Below, piece after piece: positions 24,188 to 34,592 of a stretch of 64,000 nucleotides of DNA. The translations under genes and the position numbers were made by a program. Positions within the stretch are counted from its first letter, which is position 1. The number at the start of each line of letters is the position of its first letter. The stretch covers positions 64,247,984-64,311,983 of the forward strand of contig NC_080046.1 of the NCBI RefSeq assembly GCF_012489685.1. Reading direction: 5' to 3'. The DNA is from Lotus japonicus. Lineage: Eukaryota; Streptophyta; Magnoliopsida; Fabales; Fabaceae. The notes beneath the pieces were generated by a model, which saw only the letters and a list, made by a program, of their open reading frames with translations, was not told the origin of the DNA and searched no databases.

Positions 24188-27100
24188 AAGAAAATATTTT
24201 CGGTTGATAGATCATTATTCATTTTCGATTAATTATTTTGGGTAGTAGGTAGCAATCAGCTTTCTAATAAAGCCACCCACCACACCAACCAAGCACCGAG
24301 ATATTAAAATGGTAGGAAATTGCTAAGAAACATCCTTCTACTACCACTACCCCACTTGTCACTAAAAAAGACTAGGAAAGTGCCTCACGAGAATTATTGA
24401 AGTTCATCTCAATTCCTTACACTTCTTACTTCCTCTCTTCTCATCCATCCATCACTTACACTCTTACAGTTCTTCTTTTCTTGATATCATGGCAGTTGCA
24501 TTAGTGGGTGGAGCTTTTCTCTCTGGTTTTGTTAATGTTGCTCTTGATAAGCTCACTTCTCCTGAGTTTCTCAACTTCATCCGGAGAAAGAAGCTTGACA
24601 ATTTGCATTTAAGGTTGAAGACTACTCTTTATGCCGTTAAAGCTGTGCTGAACGATGCAGAGCAGAAACATATAACAGACTCTGAAGTGAAAAACTGGCT
24701 TGATGACCTCAAAGACGCTGTCTATGTGGCTGATGACGTTCTGGATCTGCTTTCTACTAAAGCTGCCACTGGAAAGCAGGTGAGCAACTTCTTCTCTAGA
24801 CATTTCAATTTCAATTCTCAAGACAGGGACATGGTTAACCGCTTGGAAGACATAGTTGGCAGACTAGAATCCATTGTCAAAGACAGAGATATTCTTGGTC
24901 TTAAGGAGGTTGCTAACGTCACCATGTCATCGAGACTTCCATCTACCTCTCTCATGGAGACTCGGTCTACTATCTATGGTAGGGATCAAGATGAGAAGGC
25001 CATACTCAAGTTGTTGTTAGATGATAATCAAAGTGATGGTAAAGTATCTGTCATCCCTATTGTGGGCATGGGCGGAGTGGGGAAAACCACTTTAGCCCAA
25101 CTGGTGTATAATGATGATCATGTAAAGCAGAAGTTTAATTTACGTGCATGGGCTTGTGTTTCTGATGAATTTGATATTCTCAAGGTTATGAAGACTATCA
25201 CAGGGGCTATTACCAAAAGAAATTGTACTCTGAATGATATCGATTTGCTTCACCTTGAATTGAAGGAAAATTTGACCGGGAATAAATTCTTAATAGTATT
25301 GGATGATGTTTGGATGGAGAATTCTGTTAATTGGAATTTTCTTATAAAACATCTTCCGTTCGGGATCATGGGAAGTAAAATTCTCGTGACAACACGTAGT
25401 GAAAAAGCTGCTTCTCTGATCCAAACCTTCCAATGTTACCATATGAATCAATTGTCTGATAAAGATTGTTGGTATGTTTTTGCGAGCCATGCAGGTATTT
25501 CATTAGAATCTACCGAAAACAGGACTTTTGAAACAATTGGTAGACAAATTGTTAACAGGTGTAAGGGGTCACCTTTAGCGGCACAATCACTTGGAGGCTT
25601 ATTGCGAGGGAAGCATGATATCGGAGACTGGAACAATATATTGAATAGCAACATTTGGGAACTTCCTGAAAATGAGAGCAATATTATTCCAGCACTGAGA
25701 ATTAGTTATCATTATCTACCTCCACATCTGAAATGTTGTTTTGTTTATTGTTCATTGTTTCCAAAGGATTATGAATTTGATAAAGATGAACTAATCTTGT
25801 TGTGGATGGCGGAGGATCTTTTAGAGCCTTCAAAAACTGGAAAGACTTTAGAAGAAGTTGGTCATGAGTATTTTGTTGATTTGGCTTCAAGATCATTTTT
25901 CCAGAGAGATATATCGAATGAGTATTTTGTGATGCATGATCTTATACATGATTTAGCAATCTTATTTAGTGGAGAATTTTATTCTAGATTGGAAGAACTT
26001 GGGAAAGAAGCTAAGATCAGTATCAAGACTCGTCATTTATCAATTAGTGGGTTCACTGATCAAGTCTCAGAAAGTTTTGATATTTTTTCCAAGGTAAAAT
26101 TTTTGAGGTCATTTTTGTCAATTAATCTCCAAAATTCTCCATTCAACAATGGAAAGGCAGCATGCACCATTCTCTTCAATTTGAAATATCTAAGAGAATT
26201 GTCACTCTGCGAATTCTCAAATCTAGATGCATTACCCGATTCAATAGGTGAAATGATTCATTTGCGATATTTGAATCTCTCTCACACAAGTATAAATGCA
26301 CTACCAGAGTCATTGTGTAACTTATACAATTTACAAACATTGAAGTTGTACGATTGTAAGAAGCTGACTATGTTGCCTAATGACATGCAAAATCTTGTGA
26401 AGTTGCGCCATCTTGATATCCGGGGAACTGATTTAAAAGAGATGCCTAGAGAAATGAGTAAATTGCATCATTTGCAGCATTTAAGTTGCTATATGGTGGG
26501 CAAGCATGAAGAGAATGGGATCAAGCAACTCGAAAAACTTTCAAATCTTCATGGATTACTTAAGATTATGAAATTGGAGAATGTTACCAACAGTAATGAA
26601 GCATTGGAGGCTAAGGTAAGGGATAAGAAGCACCTTGACCGCTTAGAATTGTGCTGGTCTTCAGAAAACGATTTTAACGATTCCCAAGGTGAAATGGACA
26701 TTCTTTGCAAGTTACAACCTCATCAAGACCTGAAAGGAATAGTGATATCTGGATACAAGGGCACAAAATTTTCAGAATGGGTTGGACACTCTTCCTTCCA
26801 CCGCATGACTCGCATAGTTCTATCTGGCTGTGAGAATTGTTGTATGCTTCCTTCCCTTGGACAACTACCCTCTCTCAAGAGTCTATATATTAAAGAATTG
26901 AATGGGCTTGAGATTGTGGGTGTTGAATTTTTCAAGAGTGATGATTCCTTTACTGGGACACTCTTTCCCTCCCTTGAAAAATTGGATATTTCGAGCATGG
27001 CATGTTGGGAAGTGTGGAATCATCCAATTGAGTCAAATGCCTTTCCTCAACTAAAGCGCCTCACCATAAGTGATTGTCCCAGATTAAGGGGAGATTTGCC

Positions 27101-27498
27101 AACTCATCTTCCAGCTTTGGAATCACTTTGGATTGAGAATTGTGAGCAGCTTGCTTCTAACCTTCCTAGGGCTCCCGTCATCCGGTCATTAAAGGTAGAG
27201 AAAAGCAATAAAGTGTCCTTACGAGAGCTACCCATTTCGGTGGAAGAGCTAGAAATCAGAGGAAGCGAGGCGGTGGAGTTTATGTTTGAGGCCATCACCA
27301 TCACCCAACCAACTTGTCTTCAAGGTTTAATGATCTGGAGTTGTTCATCTGCCTTATCATTCCCGGGAGATTGTTTACCCGCATCACTCAAGAGCTTGTA
27401 TATCCGGGATTTCAGGGAACTAGAATTTCCAAAGCAAAACCAGCAGCAACACGAGTTACTTGAGTCCCTTGATATAGATAACAGCTGTGATTCTCTCA

Positions 27499-27503
27499 TA
27501 TCC
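27499..27503. other. Target-site duplication of copia element, left
   Basis: TATCC immediately before the left LTR. The same TATCC follows the right LTR at 32,609-32,613. Confidence 0.9.
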
Positions 27504-27782
27504 TGTAAAAGTTCACAGGATCACTATTAGTAATAAGTAGTAGTACAAGGACTATATTGTAATAATATAGAAGTTCATTGTAAGCTGGCATGAGCTGGCA
27601 TGTTAGTTACTGATTAGTTTAGAGTTTGTTAGGTTGTTATATAATTAGTTAGTGTCTAATCTAGGTATAAATAGCTATGTACAGTGTTGTATTGCAATTC
27701 AGTTGAAATCAGAATATCAAAGTTTCTTCTTCTTCTTCTTCAATCTCTCTCAATCTCTCTCAAGAGTTCTCACATTCTTTGA
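27504..27782 (+). repeat. 5' LTR of copia element
   Basis: Starts TGTAAAAGTTCACAGG and ends CATTCTTTGA. The 3' end is GA rather than the usual CA, fixed by both the abutting primer-binding site and the TATCC duplication. It includes GTATAAATAG as a probable TATA box at about 27,664 and a (TTC)n tract near the end. Confidence 0.92.
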
Positions 27783-27794
27783 TGGTATCAGAGC
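27783..27794 (+). other. Primer-binding site of copia element
   Basis: TGGTATCAGAGC, complementary to the 3' end of initiator methionine tRNA as in most plant LTR elements, directly abutting the LTR. Confidence 0.92.
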
Positions 27795-27831
27795 CCTAGA
27801 TTGGGCTCTGCCATCACCAGCTTCCGCAGAA

Positions 27832-30800
27832 ATGGTGCGAAACGCACAAATCAACAACAACAATGGAAATCAGCAAGCACATGTGGTTCAGGATCCAGCG
27901 CAAAATCCGATTTCGCCGTATTACATTCATTCCGGTGAAAATCCGTCGGCTATAATGGTATCTCCACCTCTCAATGGAATGAATTACAGTGCCTGGGCTC
28001 GATCGATGAAGCGAGCACTTGTGGCGAAGAACAAGTTCAAGTTTATCAATGGCGAAATTCCAGTTGCAGTACCTGGTGATGCCAACTACGATGCTTGGGA
28101 TCGCTGCAACAGCTTGATCCATTCATGGATACTCAATTCGGTAACTTCTACAATTGCTAATAGCATAGTTTTTGTTGAAAATGCTTGTGATGCTTGGAAG
28201 GATCTTCGTGATCGATTTTCTCAGGGAGATTTAGTGAGAATTGCTGAATTGCAAAATGAAATCAGTAGCTTAAAGCAAAATTCTATGTCAGTAAACGATT
28301 ATTACACTGAAATCAAAACTCTTTGGGAAGAATTGGAGCACTATCGACCAATACCTCAATGTAGATGTACTGTTCCCTGTAGATGTGAAGCCATAGAGCA
28401 AGTAAAATTGTTTAGGGAGCAAGATAATGCTATTAGATTTCTTTTGGGACTGAATGAGAATTTTGGAGTTATTAAGTCTCAGATTTTGATGTCTAATCCT
28501 CTGCCATCCATAGCAAAAGTTGTTTCTTTAGCTATGCAACATGAAAAACAGTCAGATTTTGAAGAAAGTGATGAATCAAAGGTTATAGTGAATGTTGCAG
28601 AAGGAAGAAAGTCATATGGCAGGGGAAAAATGCCTAATTCTAGTTATTCTGGAAATTCTAGCTATTCTGGATACAAGGGTGCAGGAAAATTTTGTACCTA
28701 TTGCAAGAAGCCTGGTCATATTATTGACATCTGCTATAAACTGCATGGTTATCCCAACACTTCCAATACTAAATTTGCTTCTAATTCCACTACTCATGTA
28801 AACAATGTCAGTGGAGGTAGTGGAGGTTATGATACAGAAGATGATCAAGGAGATGACTCAATTCAAATAAAAGAGAGTGAAGAACCATTCACAGCTGATC
28901 AGTACAAAAGAATAGTGTCTATAATTCAACAAGTTGCTGGTTCATCAAAGAAAGTTGCAGAAACAGGACAAGTTGCAGTTAATCATGTGATCAGAACTAC
29001 TAATCATAATTCAGGAACCACAGGGCATGGTAAGCATTTTGCTCTCTCTTGTTCACAAAAGTATGATAGTAGAGATTGGGTGATTGACTCAGGAGCTAGT
29101 GACCACATTTGTTTTAACAAGTTGTGTTTTGAGACTCTAGCTGAAGTAAAGCCTATAAGCGTTAGTTTGCCAAATGGAACAATCATAGATACCTGTTATG
29201 TAGGAACAGTTAGACTTACAAGTCTAATATTGTTAACTCATGTCTTATTTGTTCCTGAGTTTAGCTACAATTTAGTTTCAGTACATAAATTGGCAAAGAG
29301 AAATCATTGTGACATCATTTTTGGTGAATTCACTTGTGATATTCAGGAGGTGCATTCCCAGAAGAGGATTGGTTTGGGTAGCTTGAAGGAAGACAAGTTA
29401 TACCATTTAGTAGTTACAAGTCCTTCTAGTGTATGTTTTAGTGTTCAGCATTCTGTTTCTGAAATAAACAGCTCCACTCAGGTTATTCCACCTGGAGCTT
29501 TGTGGCATTTTAGGTTGGGACATTTGTCTCATGATAGGATTCAAGCTTTGAATAAATTCCATAGTTCAGTAAATATTAGTAGTTTACTAGTATGTGATAT
29601 CTGTCATCTGGCCAAGCAGAAGAGGAAAATGTTCCCTTACAGTTTACATAATTCTAAGAATTGCTTTGACCTTGTGCACATGGACATTTGGGGGCCACTT
29701 GCTATTCCCTCAGTACATAATCACAAATATTTCCTTACTGTTTTGGATGATCACAGCAGATTTGTTTGGATAGTCTTGCTTAATAATAAAGGACAAGTTC
29801 AGCATCAGGTTCAGTCATTTGTGGCCATGGTACAAACTCAGTTTGGGCATACTGTTAAAGCTATTAGAACTGACAATGGGCCTGAGTTCATCATGCCATC
29901 TTTCTATTCTGCAAAGGGTATTCTACATCAGAGAAGTTGTATTCATACACCTCAGCAGAATGGGAGGGTAGAAAGGAAGCATCAGCACATTCTGAACATA
30001 GCCAGAGCATTGCTTTTTCAGTCTAAATTGCCCAAGAAAATGTGGAGCTATGCTGTGTTACATGCAGTCTTCCTTATGAACAGGATACCAAGCAAGCTGT
30101 TAAATGATAGGTCACCTCATCATTTACTTTATCAAGAGAAAGCAGATTTAGAGAGTTTAAAAGTGTTTGGATCACTATGTTTTGCTAGTACAATATCCTC
30201 TCAAAGATCTAAACTAGACCAAAGAGCCAGGAAGTGTGTCTTCTTGGGATTTAAGCAAGGTGTAAAGGGATTTGTTTTGCTAGACATATCTACTCATGAG
30301 ATCATAATTTCCAGAGATGTGGTGTTTCATGAACACATTTTACCTTATAAGAGTTCTACACTACCTACTTGGGAGTGTTTAGATTTGCAAGCACAAGACA
30401 AGAAACCTGGAGATATTGAGAAGTCAGAAGTGCCACAATCTATACTTGAAAGTCAGATGCTGCAGAATGAAAAAGATTCTTCTGTTGTTCCAGAAGTGAT
30501 TACTGATAATTCTCAGGCAGAAAGGCTAACTTTATCTCCTCAGACTGAGAATCTGAACTTGCAACATTCCATAGATCTTGATGCTACAGAGACAGAGAAA
30601 GAAGGGGAAGTTCCAAGTTTGAGAAGATCAAGTAGACAAGTAAAGAGGCCAGCTTTTCTACAAAATTTTCAATATAGTTCATTGCCTTCCAGAACTAGTA
30701 CAGTACATAGCATCACACAGTACTATTCTCATGATAAACTCTCATCACCACATCAATCCTATGTACTTAGTATCTCATCAGATAAAGAGCCTACTACTTT

Positions 30801-32337
30801 TGAAGAAGCTAATAAGCATTCCCACTGGCAAGAGGCTATGAAGGCAGAGATATTGGCTCTAGAGAGAAATGGAACCTGGAAATTGGTAGACTTACCAAAT
30901 GGTGTAAAACCTATAGGGAATAAATGGGTTTACAGGATTAAGAGGAATGCAGATGGCACTTTAGCTAGATACAAAGCTAGGCTGGTAGCAAAAGGATATA
31001 ATCAAGTTGAAGGACTGGATTATTTTGACACTTTTTCTCCAGTTGCCAAACTCACCACTGTTAGAGTAATACTGGCCTTAGCAGCAGCACAGAACTGGCA
31101 TTTGCATCAGCTGGATGTAGACAATGCATTTCTTCATGGAACTTTAGATGAAGATGTGTACATGCAAGTCCCGGCAGGAGTTTTGACAGAGAAGCCTAAT
31201 CAAGTATGCAAGTTGCAAAAGTCACTTTATGGACTTAAGCAGGCTAGCAGGAAATGGTATGAAAAACTTGCTGCTCATCTTATACATCTTGGATACACAC
31301 AAACTGCTTCAGATTACTCTTTATTTGTTAAATTTCAAGGAGACATGTTCACAGGATTGCTTGTTTATGTGGATGATGTTATTCTGGTTGGTAACAGTCT
31401 CTTAGAATTTCAAATGGTTAAGGATTCTCTACATTCAGCATTTGGTATTAAAGATCTAGGTGTTTTGAAATATTTCCTTGGCCTAGAAGTAGCTCATTCT
31501 ACCTCTGGAATCTCATTGTGTCAAAGGAAATACTGTTTGGATTTGCTTCAAGAAACTGGAAATCTTGGTAGTAAGCCAGTTTCCACTCCATTGGATCCAG
31601 CTCTCAAGTTAACAATCGATCAAGGAAAACCTTGTGAAGATGTCATGGGATATCGCAGATTGGTAGGCAGATTGTTGTATTTGACACACACTAGACCAGA
31701 TATTTCTTTTGCAACACAGCAACTGAGCCAGTTCATGAGCCAACCTACTGATATACATTACACAGCAGCACTTAGAGTTTTAAAGTACTTGAAAGCATCT
31801 CCAGGACTTGGTTTGTTTTTTTCCAGGAACATTCCAATCACTTTACAAGGTTATTCAGATGCAGATTGGGCAGGTTGCTTGGATACGAGAAGGTCAATAT
31901 CAGGGTACTGTTTTTATCTTGGTAATTCACTCATATCTTGGAAAGCAAAGAAGCAGGTCACAGTATCCAGGTCTTCTAGTGAAGCAGAATATAGAGCTCT
32001 TGCCTATGCCACTTGTGAACTACAATGGCTACTTTACTTGTTGAAAGACTTGAGAATTTCTTGTCTTAAAACACCTGCTTTGTTTTGTGATAACCAAAGT
32101 GCTTTGCATATTGCTGCCAATCCAGTGTTTCATGAAAGGACTAAACACTTGGAAATTGATTGCCATGTTGTCCGAGATAAGTTGCAAGCTGGAGTTGTCA
32201 AGCTATTGCCTATTCCAACAGCTTTGCAAGTTGCAGATATCTTCACTAAAGCTTTGCAGCCTCGGATCTTTCAGGGATTTCTGGCTAAACTTGCAATGAT
32301 CAATATCTTTCCACCTTCAGCTTGTGGGAGGGTGTAA
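27832..32337 (+). CDS. Copia gag-pol polyprotein
   Basis: A single 1,501-residue frame from ATG at 27,832 to TAA at 32,335-32,337. The stop lies inside the first bases of the 3' LTR. Domain order is copia-like. A gag core (YSAWARSMKRAL) is followed by a CCHC zinc knuckle (CTYCKKPGHIIDIC), then aspartic protease WVIDSGASDHIC. A GAG-pre-integrase segment (LWHFRLGHLSHDRI) precedes the integrase core with HMDIW, RTDNGPEF and QQNGRVERKH. Reverse transcriptase has NKWVYRIKRNADG and the catalytic YVDD. RNase H has YSDADWAGC and SRSSSEAEYRALA. All key catalytic residues I can identify are present. Upstream GTG-initiated reading into the LTR is not biologically meaningful. Confidence 0.95.
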   Translation: MVRNAQINNNNGNQQAHVVQDPAQNPISPYYIHSGENPSAIMVSPPLNGMNYSAWARSMKRALVAKNKFKFINGEIPVAVPGDANYDAWDRCNSLIHSWILNSVTSTIANSIVFVENACDAWKDLRDRFSQGDLVRIAELQNEISSLKQNSMSVNDYYTEIKTLWEELEHYRPIPQCRCTVPCRCEAIEQVKLFREQDNAIRFLLGLNENFGVIKSQILMSNPLPSIAKVVSLAMQHEKQSDFEESDESKVIVNVAEGRKSYGRGKMPNSSYSGNSSYSGYKGAGKFCTYCKKPGHIIDICYKLHGYPNTSNTKFASNSTTHVNNVSGGSGGYDTEDDQGDDSIQIKESEEPFTADQYKRIVSIIQQVAGSSKKVAETGQVAVNHVIRTTNHNSGTTGHGKHFALSCSQKYDSRDWVIDSGASDHICFNKLCFETLAEVKPISVSLPNGTIIDTCYVGTVRLTSLILLTHVLFVPEFSYNLVSVHKLAKRNHCDIIFGEFTCDIQEVHSQKRIGLGSLKEDKLYHLVVTSPSSVCFSVQHSVSEINSSTQVIPPGALWHFRLGHLSHDRIQALNKFHSSVNISSLLVCDICHLAKQKRKMFPYSLHNSKNCFDLVHMDIWGPLAIPSVHNHKYFLTVLDDHSRFVWIVLLNNKGQVQHQVQSFVAMVQTQFGHTVKAIRTDNGPEFIMPSFYSAKGILHQRSCIHTPQQNGRVERKHQHILNIARALLFQSKLPKKMWSYAVLHAVFLMNRIPSKLLNDRSPHHLLYQEKADLESLKVFGSLCFASTISSQRSKLDQRARKCVFLGFKQGVKGFVLLDISTHEIIISRDVVFHEHILPYKSSTLPTWECLDLQAQDKKPGDIEKSEVPQSILESQMLQNEKDSSVVPEVITDNSQAERLTLSPQTENLNLQHSIDLDATETEKEGEVPSLRRSSRQVKRPAFLQNFQYSSLPSRTSTVHSITQYYSHDKLSSPHQSYVLSISSDKEPTTFEEANKHSHWQEAMKAEILALERNGTWKLVDLPNGVKPIGNKWVYRIKRNADGTLARYKARLVAKGYNQVEGLDYFDTFSPVAKLTTVRVILALAAAQNWHLHQLDVDNAFLHGTLDEDVYMQVPAGVLTEKPNQVCKLQKSLYGLKQASRKWYEKLAAHLIHLGYTQTASDYSLFVKFQGDMFTGLLVYVDDVILVGNSLLEFQMVKDSLHSAFGIKDLGVLKYFLGLEVAHSTSGISLCQRKYCLDLLQETGNLGSKPVSTPLDPALKLTIDQGKPCEDVMGYRRLVGRLLYLTHTRPDISFATQQLSQFMSQPTDIHYTAALRVLKYLKASPGLGLFFSRNIPITLQGYSDADWAGCLDTRRSISGYCFYLGNSLISWKAKKQVTVSRSSSEAEYRALAYATCELQWLLYLLKDLRISCLKTPALFCDNQSALHIAANPVFHERTKHLEIDCHVVRDKLQAGVVKLLPIPTALQVADIFTKALQPRIFQGFLAKLAMINIFPPSACGRV

Positions 32338-32608
32338 AAGTTCACAGGATCACTATTAGTAATAAGTAGTAGTACAAGGACTATATTGTAATAATATAGA
32401 AGTTCATTGTAAGCTGGCATGAGCTGGCATGTTAGTTACTGATTAGTTTAGAGTTTGTTAGGTTGTTATATAATTAGTTAGTGTCTAATCTAGGTATAAA
32501 TAGCTATCTACAGTGTTGTATTGCAATTCAGTTGAAATCAGAATATCAAAGTTTCTTCTTCTTCTTCAATCTCTCTCAATCTCTCTCAAGAGTTCTCACA
32601 TTCTTTGA
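32333..32608 (+). repeat. 3' LTR of copia element
   Basis: A 276-bp near-identical copy of the 5' LTR, followed by TATCC and the resumed NLR coding sequence (CTTCAG at 32,614). Confidence 0.93.
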
Positions 32609-32808
32609 TATCCCTTCAGTTGGAGACCTTTCCAAATCTCTGTTCTCTCACCATCATAAACTGTGCAAATCTGGAACGTATTTCAGTACCGAACGCAGGT
32701 CTTCACAATCTCACATATTTCGAGATAAATGGCTGCCCCAAATTTGTATCATTCCCAATAGAAGGATTGCATGCGCCCAACTTGACTGAAATCGTCGTCT
32801 TTAATTGC

Positions 32809-32811
32809 TAA
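32809..32811 (+). other. In-frame nonsense codon in the NLR LRR region
   Basis: TAA lies where the LRR consensus around VFNC-KLKSLP would have a sense codon. The frame is fixed on both sides by recognisable LRR sequence, so this is a substitution rather than a frameshift. Confidence 0.85.
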
Positions 32812-33186
32812 AAGTTAAAGTCATTACCTTGTCACATGAATACTCGTCTCCCAAAGTTAGAATCTCTGTGGATAAGTAATTGCCAAGAAATTGAGTCCTT
32901 TCCTAGTAAAGGGGATATGCCGTCTAGCTTGAGATCACTTACCATCGACGGCTGCGAGAATGTGATAAGGAGCACATGCCTAGCTTCGATGGACATGCTC
33001 ACTGACCTTACCATTGGAGGTCCATGGGATGGTGTCAAGTCCTTCCCGCAGGAGGGTTTGATGTTGCTGCCTCCCTCCCTTACCTCCCTGCGCCTATCTG
33101 GATTAATAAGTGTGGAGACGTTGGAGTGCAAGGGGCTTCTCCACCTCACCTCCCTCCAACAATTAATGATTCGGTTCTGTCCCAAG

Positions 33187-34425
33187 TGATAAGTGTCAAT
33201 TTTACCTAGTTTTGATGAGCAATTTAGACACTTATCTTTGTAAATTCATGAGAAATCTTGATCAAATCCTACTTTTTTTTATTAGAACTTATTGATAGGT
33301 AAACATTAGGCTAAAATGTGCTTAAGTTTGTTTTAATCTCAACTTGTATTGTAGGATTGAAGATTCAAGGAAGAGGGCAAGTTTTGGCAAGAAAAATGGA
33401 CTTTGAAGATGTACAGGGCGCCCAGCGGGTTGCAGAGGCCGCCCAGCGCCCATGGAGGTTCCAGAAACCTTCCTTTTAAGTAACTGGCCGCTCAGCGGCC
33501 AAAAAGGGGCGCTCAGCGCTCTGGCACTCGACAGCACATTATAAAAAGGTCATTTTCATATTTTGACGGAGATATCTTGATCAGAACAGAACCCAAACAG
33601 AGGGGAAACACAAGAGAAACATGGAGAGAGGCTTAGGAGGCTAGAGAAGAGGCTTGGACATCGGATTCGGCGGCGAGACATCGCGACGGTTTCAGTTCTT
33701 CTCATTCTTCTTCTCTATTTGTAAAGTTATCCATGAAAATGGATAACTAATCTCTCTTTTGTTGGGGTTTGATGTAATTGATTGATACTTATGTTTTCTA
33801 TTTGATTCTCCTTGATATAAATCATGTTCTTTGTTTATGAGTTAGTGATTCTCTCTTGATCTTCATGTTATGTTTTAGTTTGCGCACCTAGAACATATAT
33901 GCTTGATTCGGCGTGAGAGCGAGAGCTATATCGCCTAGAGTCCGAACTAGAGTTAATCACCTAATAATCCTAATTGCTAGACATAGAGTTAGGTTTGTTA
34001 GTCACTTAAACACCAAAGCTTCATGATAACTATCTTTCTTAATCATGTGAGACATCAATGTTTAGGATTAGAGAGTTATTGTTATCCACTCATGCGAGAC
34101 ATCGATGATGTAGGGTTGAACTAGTGTAGATGAGTCATAAGCATAGACTTGGTTGTATTTGAATCACTAGAAGGCACAGAGGTCATTCAATGAAATCTCA
34201 TCCCAACAATTCCTCATACCTGTTGTTTCTCCGTTATTTTACTTATTTTCATTTACTTTTATGTTTTTAAACAAAAATCAAACTATTGTGCAACCATCAT
34301 TTAAGCTTGATAACTATTGAACGGCATAAGTATTACACCTCCCTGTGGATACGACAAAACCCTTTACTATACTACAATTGAGTCTTGAGAGATTCAAACG
34401 TAGAGTGGTAAAAAATCTTTCAACA
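33187..34425 (+). mobile_element. Solo LTR, 1,239 bp, in the last NLR LRR
   Basis: Begins TGATAAGTGTCAATTTT and ends CTTTCAACA, flanked by CCAAG at 33,182-33,186 and 34,426-34,430. It splits the NLR between CCCAAG and CTGAAG. It contains an ATTATAAAAAGG TATA box at about 33,539 and GCGCCCAGCG/GCGCTCAGCG palindromic motifs typical of many plant gypsy LTRs. No internal domain or second LTR is present, so unequal recombination between LTRs is the likely origin. The decayed paralogous LRR copy at about 36,160 reads straight through this site without the LTR. The strand is tentative. Confidence 0.85.
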
Positions 34426-34592
34426 CCAAGCTGAAGAATGTGGCGGCAGAAAGGCTGCCTGCCTCTCTAATAAAACTTGATATCATTAGGTGTCCTCTGC
34501 TGGAAGAACGGTGCAAAATGAAGCACCCACAAATTTGGCCCAAAATTTCCCACATCCCAGGCATTGCAGTTAATTACAGATGGATTTCTTGA

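Larger units (their letters stand above)
27504..32608 (+). mobile_element. Full-length Ty1/copia retrotransposon inserted in the NLR LRR exon
   Basis: A 5,105-bp element with LTRs of 279 and 276 bp, a tRNA-iMet-type primer-binding site and one long gag-pol frame. It is flanked by TATCC duplications and splits the NLR reading frame between two LRR codons. The LTRs differ by one base (GCTATGTAC versus GCTATCTAC) and one TTC trinucleotide in a microsatellite, so it is recent. The frame is intact, so the element could be autonomous. That is inference from sequence only. Confidence 0.95.
24489..34592 (+). pseudogene. CC-NB-ARC-LRR (CNL) disease-resistance homologue, disrupted
   Basis: Intracellular immune receptor homologue of the R13L1-like CNL type. 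The host reading frame is 24,489-27,503, 32,614-33,186 and 34,431-34,592. These parts join exactly in phase (about 1,249 codons) when the copia element and the solo LTR, each with one target-site copy, are ignored. An Rx-N coiled-coil occupies the first ~160 residues. The NB-ARC has P-loop GMGGVGKTT (about 193-201), kinase-2 FLIVLDDVW (about 267-275; the Trp marks a CNL), GSKILVTTRS, CSLFPKDYEF and MHD-region VMHDLIHDLA (M482). LRRs follow to the end. The GLPL motif reads GSPLAA. A TAA at 32,809-32,811 interrupts the LRR region independently of the insertions. As it stands, the first open frame runs 1,013 codons and ends in eight residues read from the copia LTR. The locus cannot make a normal full-length receptor; a truncated CNL lacking late LRRs remains possible. 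Confidence 0.92.

Noticed and set aside
27504..27530. Last eight residues of the 1,013-codon NLR frame as genuine protein
   Set aside because: They are read from the copia LTR; host LRR sequence ends at 27,503.
27652..27831. Extension of the copia polyprotein upstream of its ATG
   Set aside because: The frame opens at a GTG inside the LTR and crosses the primer-binding site; the ATG at 27,832 is the first sensible start.
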